DNA of 64,000 nt, taken from the NCBI RefSeq assembly GCF_029873635.1, contig NC_080425.1:45216402-45280401 (forward strand), written 5' to 3'. The translations under genes and the position numbers were made by a program. This DNA is from Malania oleifera. Lineage: Eukaryota; Streptophyta; Magnoliopsida; Santalales; Ximeniaceae. Each line of letters opens with the position of its first letter. Within the stretch, counting starts at the first letter, position 1. Positions 45,818 through 56,361 of this stretch are shown here, in pieces. A model generated the notes under the pieces. It was not told where the DNA came from, made no database searches, and worked only from the letters and a program-made list of their open reading frames with translations.

Positions 45818-48069
45818 TATTAGAATTGGTGTATTCCCAAGAGAGGGGGTGAATTGGAATTTTAAATTTCTTTCCTAGGTTAAATTAGATGTCAGCTGAA
45901 TATAACAACCTAGGGTCTTTTTATTCAGTTCCAAATACGCTGATGAATATAATATGCAAAAATTTATATCAAGCACATCATTTACATAATAACATACACG
46001 TGCGATAAATATAAAGTGCGACAATATACACAACACACGATATGTTATCAGGGTTCGGCCAACTATGCTTATGTCCCGGCCTCTAGCTCGCAAGCTCGAG
46101 AATTCCACTAATAGCTCACTTAAGGGTGGAGCGACACCAATTACAACCAGGTCAAATTAACATAGAGCTGACCTCAACCTTAACCAGGTCAATTAGCAGG
46201 GTTGACCTCAACCGACACGCCTTAACAGGACGACCCACCTAACTTTCCTAACCGGATCTAAGCCAATTCGGGACTATTCCAAGGCTAGACTCCCTCTTCA
46301 GGCCCGTGCCTAGAAATACAACAAATGTGTATTACAATCAAATGGTACAGTGATTGTGCTTTCGTGTAAAGCATATATGTACCCAAATATGTGCAATAAC
46401 ATACACCACAATATGATTCAATATGTAAGCTCAGTGTGATTTAAGATGGTTCAACTCTCAAAGATATTTTCTATCAGTGTAATGCATACGTGAGAGTGTC
46501 AAACAAGCAATCTTCATTTCACAATATATTCAGCCAATAAGTTCACAAAAAGATGTCAAGTCTAAAGTATTTCAATCAACAGGATGTCTCAAGCATGCAA
46601 GTATCAAATGATGTATATGCTTGGTTTGTAAAGGATATGTAATCTTTGTTTTTTAGTAAATGATATATATGAGTGAGTAAATATTGCAACAAAGATCACT
46701 ATCACACAAACAAATACCTCTTCAAATATTTTCCAAGATAAAAGCACAATAGATATTTGAAAGTGTTTGAAAAGTTTTTGCAATCAAAAAACAAATACAA
46801 ACTTCTCAAGATATTGCAATGACTATGCAATACTTAGAAGTTATATATAAGTTTTCTTAGGAGAGACTTATTAACAAAGTCGCCTAAGAATACTTAGGTT
46901 TAGCTCTCAACAAAATTATGCCAAGCAACTAGAGCAAGGAGAGCAAACCTATGGAAACAAACACTCAATCCACTTACGAATGATGTAGGCACTAATAGAT
47001 AGTAAGCATGAGTGAATGAGGCTAAAAAATGAGTAGTATAGGCTTTTGGATTTTCAGAGAGTTCTACCCTAATCCATGTAGCTAATCCCTTGTCATTTTC
47101 ACAAAATGATCTCATCTATATAGGCATAGGAGAAAATATGACCGTTGGGGACCTATTGGGTATTATTAGGGAAGTTTAATGATGTTTAAAGCATTTTAAC
47201 CCTGTTTAAAAAATATTTAATTGCGGTAAAAATCAGGGCAGTCCGAGAGGTCCGGTCGACCAGAAATGTTTCGGTCGACCAAGTTTCATATGGTTCGGTC
47301 AACCAGAGGGTTTTTGAACTAAAGACTCGGTCGACCAGGAGAAGGCAATTTTTCAAATCTCCGAGGTTCTGTCGACCGGGCCATTTTGAACTGGCTGGTT
47401 CGGTCGACCAGACCGATGGAATTTTTCCCGAGAACCCTCGATCAACCAGGCAGTTGGAGTACAAAAAATGATCGATCGACCAGATGGTCAAAATGTTGAC
47501 CCAGGGAGGTTTCGGTCGACCGAGGCTTTTTGAACTACCTGGTTCGATCGACCAGGGCCTTGGTCAACTGTTGACCCAGGCTTGGTTCGATCAACTAGGC
47601 AAGAATAAACTGCATGGTTTGGTCGACCGAAAGTGCACAAAGTGTGCATTTCGGTCCCGTTTTAACACACACAAATCCTAATGAAGTGCCTAACAAACAT
47701 GAGTGCAAATGTGTGTGTCCTAGGGTCATTTATGATTATGAATACACTGAAAAAGTTCGGTGTTGGTCGACCAAAGGGAAAACCCTAAGGTTTTTCTAAG
47801 GTCACTTTTCATTTACGGTTTGTTTGAGCTTACATAATAAATCATACATGTGATGTGTGTGAGCTTATTACAAACTAAAGCCCTACTTACTATTACAGAC
47901 CGATTTTCACAAATGAATTATATTACAATTAAGATCGATAATCGGTCTTCAGGCTTTACTTACTTTGTGCCCATCTTGATCTTAACAATCTTAATTCCTA
48001 CGCAAAACCTCAAACACCCATTAGATACAAAGAGTATTTGTCATAATCAACAATCGGGAGTGACCGATA
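45818..48069 (-). repeat. 5' LTR of element E
   Basis: Pairs with 38774-41032 over its full length. TATA-like TATATA at 47117-47122, palindrome cluster at 47245-47790. Its outermost bases (expected TGTTGACCTTG) are missing at 48069, replaced by a TG repeat. The differences between the two LTRs cluster in the palindromes. Confidence 0.88.
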
Positions 48070-48076
48070 AGTGCAA

Positions 48077-48112
<36 letters not shown>
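48070..48112. repeat. TG microsatellite at the E/D junction
   Basis: TGCAAATG followed by about fifteen TG units, exactly where E's LTR terminus and ~430 bp of D's 3' LTR have been lost. Confidence 0.85.
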
Positions 48113-49494
48113 TTATGATTTCAAGGGTTATTTAGAAAATTGATCATTCAAAGTGGATTTTATAAATTTTGGATAAATGATATGGTATTTTGGATAAAAC
48201 GAACGGTGGAAAACTGTATTTTCTTGATTGTTTAAATGGTTATATTCAAATGTTGAAATTGTGTGGCGGGTGAATAATCAGTATGGATATGGCATAACTG
48301 AAATTGGGTATGGATGTGAAATACCGAATTGTTTGTGACAATACAGGAACTACCTTTGTGAAATATTGGGTCATATTTAATGGCTATGAGTCACGTTTTA
48401 TTTAACGGCCGAGGGTCGAGTTGTATTTAACAGCTGTGAGCTGGGTTTATTTAACGGCTGAGGGTCGAATTGTATATGACGGCTGAGAGCCGGGTTTATT
48501 TGATGGTTGGGGGCCGGGTTTTGTGAAATGGCAAAAATACAGAATGAAATTTATACTACAGTTTTACTATTTAAATTGCATGATATGGTTTAAGATCCCT
48601 AAGGACCAGTTGTGAGCACGGTACCATTGCTAAGGGAATTATTATTTGGCCATGTGCACCCACACCGGATTGAGAGGTGTAGGGTGGTTTCAGCCGATTA
48701 GCCTACGTAGAGGTGACACCTTCCCTAGGGTCCAGACCAAGAAGTGGTAAGGCAATCATACTTGTAACTAGGTTGCAGATGCCTGCGGTGTATTAGTAGA
48801 TAGATACTTTGACTTTGTCTGGGTTGATCCTACAAGGCTAAGTCCAGCTTTCGGGCTGCACAACCTGTCATGGGGGTCAAGTATGTCATTAGTCCCAGGG
48901 AGTGTCTTTTACCCATATATGTTAATTTATTTAAATGGTGTTATTATTTGCTGAAATGGTTTATACTATGGAAACAAAAAGGGGTATTTTCAACAGTGAA
49001 AGGTGAGTATATTGTATAAATGCTATTTTTGGTTAAATGGAAAATGGGTTGTTTTCTATATACACTAAAACTCATGTTGGCACACACACTAATATTAACT
49101 TAATCTGTCTTTTTGAGAAGTGTCTCACCCCCAATATACAAATCATTTTTTAGGACCATCTCGAGATCAAGTTTAGCGAACTCCGGGGCAGGGAGATAGT
49201 TAGTTTAGTTTTTGTGAGTGTCTGTAAAAAAACCATACTATATTTAAGTTAAGTGTGAAGTTTCCTGGATATGTAATATGGTCATATGGATTGAATTAGT
49301 TTTCTTTCTTTTGGTTGGAATGTAATATGGATATCGAGATACTTTTATATATGTTAGTAGTTAGAACTCTGGTAATGGATTTTGGAGAATGCATTCTTTA
49401 GTTCTGCTACATTTATAGAATGAATATGCAATCAAGTACACAAATGTTACTAAAGTAGCACCCCGGGCCCCATGTGGCGGGTCGGGTCGTTACA
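48113..49494 (+). repeat. 3' LTR of element D, last part
   Basis: Resumes at TTTATGATTTCAAGGG (equivalent to about 32875 in the 5' LTR), carries the dyad minisatellite (about 48377-48525) and ends GGGTCGGGTCGTTACA at 49494. About 430 bp between the two parts, present in the 5' LTR, are missing. Confidence 0.85.
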
Positions 49495-49499
49495 CTTGA

Positions 49500-49786
49500 A
49501 GTTTATATATATATATCTTTGCTTTGAATTCTCTTAGGCTTGAGCTTGAGTCTTCTTTAAGCTTCCACATGTTTTGAACATCTTGGTCCTCTTGAGCTTT
49601 GTTTTGATCACTTTGTTGATGGAGTATAGCTTTATGGCACTTGTGATCTTGAACTTTCATTTCTTTCATCATTTTGAACTTTGTCAAACAAGGTTTCCTG
49701 AAATATTATCACTTAAACAACAACTTGTTAAATTAATCTTTATTTGCTATCATCAAAACAAGATTTAAAAGCTATGTTAGACCAAC

Positions 49787-49787
<1 letters not shown>
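49500..49787 (-). repeat. 5' LTR of element B, outer part (after element D)
   Basis: Continues the LTR interrupted at 32117 and ends, on the minus strand, with the LTR start TGTTGGTCTAACATAGC at 49787. The flank TAATA at 49788 would be B's target duplication; its partner is outside the window. Confidence 0.82.
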
Positions 49788-49819
<32 letters not shown>

Positions 49820-49970
49820 CATGGACATACATGTGTGGCTAAGGTAGTTTTAGTATTCTAGTAATGATTTGGAGTTTTAAATGGTTTCCGCTGCTTGTAT
49901 GATAGTTGTGGTATCATAGATTTATTTAAAATAACACTCTGGACCCCTGTTGCGGGTTCGTGGTGCTACA
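49788..49970 (+). repeat. F: 3' end of a gypsy LTR, host of element B
   Basis: A TA repeat, then sequence ending CCCCTGTTGCGGGTTCGTGGTGCTACA in the manner of Tekay-like LTR ends (given here as position 49944-49970). The rest must lie left of the window, beyond B. Confidence 0.6.
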
Positions 49971-50520
<550 letters not shown>

Positions 50521-51438
50521 TAATGTGTACTAATATGCTCATTTAAGGAGCTTTTTTTTTGTACATGCAAGTACTTGTTGTTATTGTATTTTTGACAGTT
50601 TAGGGGATTGAATTGTTGCCTAGCAGGAGGGATTCTCGTTAGAGAGGCGAACTCCACCTTTGAGGGAGAGAGGTTATAACTTCACCTGGTTACAAAGTTG
50701 GTAAAGGAAATCCTCACAGCAGATTGCTTAGTGCAATGACGTAGGTTGCAACCGAACCTTATAGAAAACAACGGTGTTTGGCTTCATCTTCCCTACTTTT
50801 TCCAATTTTAGCAAGTTACAAACTGCGTGCATGATTTTATTTCTATAAGAACTTGCTGCATATTATCTTATGCTCAATAATTATTCTTGTTGAATATTTG
50901 AGGTTGAGCTTAATATTTTTGAACATATTGAAAAGAGGCATAGTAAATTTGCTGGACATATTCTGCTTGAAATAAAAAATACATCAGTTGTATGATTAAA
51001 GCATTGGTTTGAATATTCAGAAATGCTTACAACTTTGAGTTTCAAAGTAATTAATCTGAGGACTAAGATTTTGTAAACATATTTTATGAATAAAGTATAA
51101 GTGCTGAAGTTAAATAAATATTTTACAAAATCTTCTTTGAAAGAAAATATTTTTGTTGAAAATCATATTTCAATATTGGTTATTTTATTGAGGCATAAAT
51201 CAAATCATTGAATTTATTATTGAGTACATTATTGTGACTACACTTGAATCAAGTTGAAAGTTACATTTCGAACTAGTGCTTAACTGAATGTACTTCTCTT
51301 TGCATAGCTAAGTAGAAATATTGTTTGTCTTGAAAGATAACATAATTAAGGGTTGAAGTAAATAAATTTCGCAAATAATTTTAAATAACCCAATTCAGCG
51401 CCCCCCCCCCCCCCTCTTGGGATTACATCCTAATTTCA
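50521..51438 (+). repeat. I: 3' part of a Sirevirus-like copia LTR
   Basis: Carries the conserved GACGTAGG...AACCGAACC motif (about 50738-50762) and ends with a C-run, CTCTTGGGATT and CCTAATTTCA at 51438. No primer site follows, so it is a 3' or solo LTR. Its 5' part must be left of the window. Confidence 0.7.
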
Positions 51439-51903
51439 CTCCTTTTATTTCAAAAAATATTTTTAGGAGAAAACTTTTTAAGGGTTTATTGGAGGACTTA
51501 AGCTTATATTCACTTTCATAATATATAGCTTGAAAGCCTCCTTATTTTGAAAATCAAAGTTCATATTTCTCCTACTCTTCTTGAATATCTTTTTGGAGAA
51601 AAATATTTTTGAAGTTTTATTTGAAAAGACTCAAGCTTATATCATCATTCTTATATATATATATAGCTTGATAGCCTTAATTTTTGAAGGTCAATCATTT
51701 GAGAAAACTTTGGGTTTTTTAAGATAGCTTTGAGCATATATTCAATGATATATCTTTGCTTGAAAAGCTTCTTGAAAAGGCAAGAGCACATTTTCATTTA
51801 TTATATTTTGCTCTAAAGCCTTTAGGTATTTGAATTTCAAAAGGTAATTTTTTATATAAAAAAATCATTATCCATACTCTCACCATTTTACTTGAAAAAT
51901 ATT
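51439..51903. repeat. Degenerate ~110 bp tandem array with internal inverted repeats
   Basis: Three to four diverged units, each with GGAGAAAA-like starts and an inverted repeat (AAGCTTATA...TATAGCTT near 51500; CAAGCTTATAT...ATATAGCTTG near 51630; AGAGCA...TGCTCT near 51785-51822). No coding sequence. Probably part of an older LTR, but I cannot place it. Confidence 0.5.
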
Positions 51904-53700
51904 TGTTGACCTTTTGAATCTGATCTTATTTTGATGATGGAAAAACACAAATATTTTATCTGTGCGTTTAGTACTTGAATAGGTTTATACTTCAAGCACA
52001 CACACATGGCAAAGGAAAATGGAAGCCATAAGGAACATAAAGCTCACATATCTTGGCCCATTCCATGGAGAATTCAAGAGCAAATAAGTGAAGACGTAGT
52101 CTTATTTCAACTGTATAGTTTTAGATTATATTTGTATATGCATGCTCACATGATATAGTTGGAAGATCAAAAATGACATATATATTGACCTTAGGATGCA
52201 TATCTTTCATGACATATTCATATGCATTAACCTAGGTTGGATCGGGCTGAATAACAGGAAGGCCACTCGTCGCTAAATGTTATGTTCTCGTCGACGAGAA
52301 AATACTGAGGCCTCAATAATTTCAGTTAGTGCCCCATTGATGAATCACATGGTTTCGTTGCCGAACGAGTGTTGAACACTCGTCGACAAATGTGTGCACT
52401 CATCGACAAGTCCGTCGAGCAGAACGACGCTCCAATGCTCAACGGTCAGATTTTTTATTAACAAAAATATTTCTTTTATGATGCAATGGTCAGGATACGC
52501 CCATATGCGAAGATGCTTATAAATATGAAACCCTAAACCTACTTTTGCATCCTTTTTCCAATACTCTTCACATAAAAACATTCTTGGGCATTCTTTACGT
52601 TGATTTTCAAGATCAAAGGACATTCACTCATATCTTTTGCAAACATCTTGAGTATTGAAGTTTGGTAAAACAAGCTTTAATTTTTGAGCATTCAATCATC
52701 ATATTCAAAGGATTTCTTCTATTATATTCTTTTATTTTTAATATCTTATTGAGAGCAAGAACTCTAGTTCTTCATCGATTTAATATCTTATTGAGGGCAA
52801 GAACTCTAGTTGAAATCTCTCCTTGGGAAAAAGTTTTTCAAGAGTTTAAATCTTTCAAATATTCATGTTTATACTTTATTCAAAGATTTTATCGTATTCC
52901 ATTATTGCAAAAACTATTTGAGAGAAAATCGTAAAATCTCCAAAATACATATTTTTGCGATATCTTTTGTGGAGAAATTTTTTAAATAAAGTTTAGATCT
53001 TTGGAGCAAACATATCATATATATTTTTATATATAAAGATCATATATTTGATTATTGAAAAAATATTATTGAAAACAACACACACACTTATTGAGCTTCA
53101 AGATTCATGTGAGTATGTTTAGGATTTTATTGTACTCATTAGCTTTTTGAAAAGCATTTGAGTGTTCAGGAATTTCATTCAACTATTGTATTAATGGTTC
53201 GGGCTATGAACTGGGAAAGAGGAAGTTGATCTTATTGAAAGCAGCGGAGTAGGAGGAAGTTGTGCCTCTTGTAAGTAGCGGAGTAGGAGGAAGTTGTGTC
53301 TCTTGTAAGCATCGGGTTTGTAACGGGAAGCTCTGCCCCTGTTTAAGGAGCATATTAGTGGAATCAGTGGCTGTTTTGCCTAAGGCGAGGACGTAGGCCG
53401 GGTTTGGCCGAACCTTGTAAAATCTTGTGTTTGGATCTCTCTTCCTTTATCCTTTTATTTCTGCTTGTGCTTAATTAATTGTTTGTTGTGTATACTTTAT
53501 ATAATTATTGCACTTAAAACTGATTGGGTAATACTAAATTGCTTGAGATAATATTAACTTGAATTTAGTTGATTGAGCAATACTGAAATTTAAATATCTC
53601 TAGGCTAGCATTTGTATTTGTGATTTTAAAATTAGGACTTAAAGGCCTAGAATTTTAAAAATACCCAACTCACCCCCTCCTGGGATAACACCTAAATTCA
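51904..53700 (+). repeat. 5' LTR of element J
   Basis: Starts TGTTGACCTTTTGAATC and ends CCTAAATTCA before the primer site. Palindromes near CTCGTCGACGAG (52265-52440), TATA box TATAAATA (52518-52525), and GAGGACGTAGGC...GCCGAACC (about 53388-53420). Two copies of a ~37 bp word around AATATCTTATTGAGNGCAAG occur near 52740-52810, and a short GGAGTAGGAGGAAGTTGTG duplication near 53245-53300. Confidence 0.86.
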
Positions 53701-53704
53701 CATT

Positions 53705-53717
53705 TGGTATCAGAGTC
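53705..53717 (+). promoter_or_regulatory. Primer binding site of element J (tRNA-iMet)
   Basis: TGGTATCAGAGTC, four bases after the LTR end. Confidence 0.9.
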
Positions 53718-55079
53718 TCGATGCATAGACTTAAACATTTTTGTAGAAAGATCACGATGGCTTATTTTGGTGTACCCTCATTCGGTGTAGGACAAATCTC
53801 TGCAAGTCCTCCAATGTTTTATGGTGAAATTTTTATTAAGTGTAAAATAAGAATGACTATTTTTATCAAATCAATGGATTGGAGGACCTAGAGAGTAATT
53901 GCTCCGGGTAACTTTGTACCTAAAAAAATTGTTGATAATGTTGAAATTGCTAAATCTAAATATGAGTTGAATGAGAATGACATGAAATTAATGCAAATTA
54001 ACTTCGGTGTCATGAATATTCTATTGCTTGCTTTAGATACTAATGTCTTTCATGAAATCAAGTCTTGTCAAAGTGTTAAGGAGATATGGGAAGAACTAGA
54101 TAGGAGATTTGGAGAGACCAAAGGAAAGAAGTCCACCACTTAGGAAAATTCATGCTCAAATGATTAGGTAGTGGAAAATTGTGGCCTAGTTGCATTAATC
54201 GGTGAAGAGGTACATTCCTCTCCTTTTACTTCTCATAATGATTCTCAAAATGATTCATGCAATGATAGTGATAAATCTTGTGATATGTATGGTGATAATT
54301 TTGGTTGTGAATCTTATGGTGAATATGATAATGATAACATGCCATCTTATGAGGAATTACAAAAGGGATTTGTTAAGGCCCATAAAATTCTAACAAAGAT
54401 GTCTAAAAAGAAAACAATGTAGAAAACAATGTTGGAAAATGAAAATAAAAACTTAGCAAAACAATTAGAAGATTTTAGAGAGTCTCATACTTCTTGGGAA
54501 AAAGAAAAGATTGAAAATGACTTAGAAATTAAGAGATTATAAAACAAAAATGAGGCATCACTGAAGGAATTAGAATAAAAAATTATTGTTGGAAAAAAAA
54601 AAGGATTTTAAAAATATGAAATTAGGAAACAATAATGATATGATGGTGAAAGAGCTGAAAGAGTTAAGTTCCAAAATTTCGAGTGATAATGTAAAAGATC
54701 TTAAAATTTATGAACAAATGTAAAGCAAACAAAATGACCAAAGAATTTGTAAAATTACAAGTTGTTTGCAAAGGCTTAAAAGATTTAAAAATTCAAGGCT
54801 TAGAAAGAAAGATAGAGGACCAAGCTAAGATCATCCACACATTTACTAAGGGCAAAGAAAATTTTGGTAAGCTCTTAGGTTCCCAAAATATGCCCTCAGA
54901 TAAGGAAGGTATAGGTTATAATGGAATTAAAAAGATGAGAAGAAAAAACCTATACATGGGGTACTTTGTTAAAGCATCAAAATTCTATGCTAATACCTCA
55001 TTCGGTCCGTATGCTCACACTACTTGTGTATTGTGTAAAAATAAAGGGCATGTAGACACCCCATTTTTACCCAGGCCTA

Positions 55080-55080
55080 A

Positions 55081-55147
<67 letters not shown>

Positions 55148-55246
55148 TATTTTTGTTATTATTATTATTATTATTATTATTTTGTTATCATTATTATTTT
55201 AAGTATCTTTATTATTATTATTATTTTACTATTGTTATTATCTTAC

Positions 55247-55316
<70 letters not shown>
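55080..55316. repeat. ATT trinucleotide microsatellite
   Basis: Long (TAT)n tract with a few interruptions, close to the 5' end of the solo LTR. Confidence 0.95.
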
Positions 55317-56103
55317 AAAAGAAAAAAAAATAAAAAAGGAAAGATTTTTAGGGTTTTGGGGGCAGAGAGCCTATTTATAAGCTCATTCTCAAAGGCCAAA
55401 AGAAGTGGGGGGCGCACAGCAGGGGGGCGCGCGGAGGCCAGAACACCAAAATTTTTTTTCCATCTTCTTCTTCTACCTCCTCATCGCTGTCCCTCTCTGC
55501 TCTCTTTCTCTTTCACGCACATAGCCGCCTCAACACCGTCCTTCCAGCCTCCACCTCTATCTCCGACCATATATTCGCACCATTCTCAGATCCAATCCGG
55601 CAGCCCCTCACGACCTCACCTGCAACCACGCCTAGCCGCAGCCCTCCACATCCTCACCTGCAACCACCATCAGTCCCCCATACATAGCCATAGCCCTACC
55701 CACAGCTCCCTCGGGTCTGCGAACACCATACCAGCCCGAAAGTTGAACCTGCTACAACCCGAGTTCCATCATCGCCGCAGCCGAGCACCACCTGCATGAG
55801 CCAACCACCCGAGGAGTTGCTCCCCACTGCTGCTCCACTGCCAGCCCCTCTGCTCCAGCAACGACATCCACTGCACACCTGAGAATATCCGGCCACAAGA
55901 TTCTCCAGCCATCACCCTCAACCATCCTCAGCTCTCTCCCCTTGTTCCCCACGGCCAGCACCAAATCACCGCCATGGGAACCTGCTACCAGCCCCCTGTT
56001 CCAGCAATCTGCTGCCAAATAACATCAGCAGAGCAGTCCCTCTCATCGGCCAGCCTGCTGCAACCATAGCAGCCAGAGTTCCTGCTCTGCTCCGCCTCTA
56101 GCC

Positions 56104-56361
56104 ACCACGAGCACCGACAGCAGCTCTCCAGCTCTCTGTTCCAGTCATGCACCAGCAAGTCCGCACGAAACGTAGCTAGAGCTCCTGCTCTGCTCCGCCT
56201 CCAGCCGGCTGTCATCACCGACCCCCTTCTCCACCACGAGCACCGACAGCAGCTCTCCAGCTCTTTGTTCCAGTCACCCACCAGCAAGTCCGTACCAAAC
56301 GTAGCCAGAGCTCCTGCTCTGCTCCGCCTCCAGCCGGCTATCATCACCGAACCCCCTTTTG
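56104..56361 (+). repeat. 129 bp tandem duplication in the Ogre/Tat-like LTR leader
   Basis: Two copies (56104-56232, 56233-56361) start at ACCACGAGCACCGACAGC. A shorter third piece (GAGTTCCTGCTCTGCTCCGC) precedes them at about 56076. The unit is GC-rich, unlike its flanks. Confidence 0.88.

Larger units (their letters stand above)
38774..48069 (-). mobile_element. Element E: pol-less Sirevirus-like element with gag and ORF3
   Basis: On the minus strand: 5' LTR (48069-45818), primer site, intact gag (45762-44440), ~700 bp non-coding spacer in place of pol, palindrome cluster and TATA, ORF3 (43329-42141), purine tracts, 3' LTR (41032-38774). The LTRs are similar enough for a fairly recent insertion. 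No target duplication is visible, because the right edge suffered a deletion. It depends on another element for enzymes, and shares its spacer core with J. Confidence 0.87.
32118..49494 (+). mobile_element. Element D: Tekay/Del-like gypsy retrotransposon carrying element E in its 3' LTR
   Basis: Perfect 5-bp target duplication CTTGA (32113-32117, 49495-49499). 5' LTR 32118-34223, primer site 34226-34237, decayed gag-pol 34662-37900, PPT about 38291-38304, 3' LTR 38305-38773 and 48070-49494. The integrase core and chromodomain are missing. The 3' LTR was entered by element E and also lost about 430 bp at E's right edge. It is inserted in B's 5' LTR. Confidence 0.88.
15431..49787 (-). mobile_element. 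Element B: pol-less Sirevirus-like copia element, minus strand, expanded by nested insertions
   Basis: On the minus strand: 5' LTR starting TGTTGGTCTAAC at 49787 (interrupted by D at 32118-49494), primer site 30517-30528, gag remnant, no pol, palindromes and TATA, ORF3 (split three ways), and a tail at 15431-15806 that ends against T1. Its 3' LTR must lie left of the window. Within B are T1+A, the complete Athila-like element (16047-22736), solo LTR K, solo LTR T2, and D carrying E. Reconnection is supported by ORF3 homology across K and the Athila-like element, and by target-site repeats of T2 and D. Confidence 0.82.

Noticed and set aside
52518-52540. Telomere-like CCCTAAACC word
   Set aside because: Single occurrence after a TATA box; the start of an LTR leader, not an array.
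54710-55333. Reading frame ending in long Ile/Tyr runs
   Set aside because: Element J gag in one frame running into the ATT microsatellite of the inserted solo LTR; not a real protein.
55356-55799. Ser/Pro/His-rich open frame and overlapping minus-strand frames to 56407
   Set aside because: GC-rich LTR leader of the Ogre/Tat-like element; no domain, and frames are open on both strands because of base composition.
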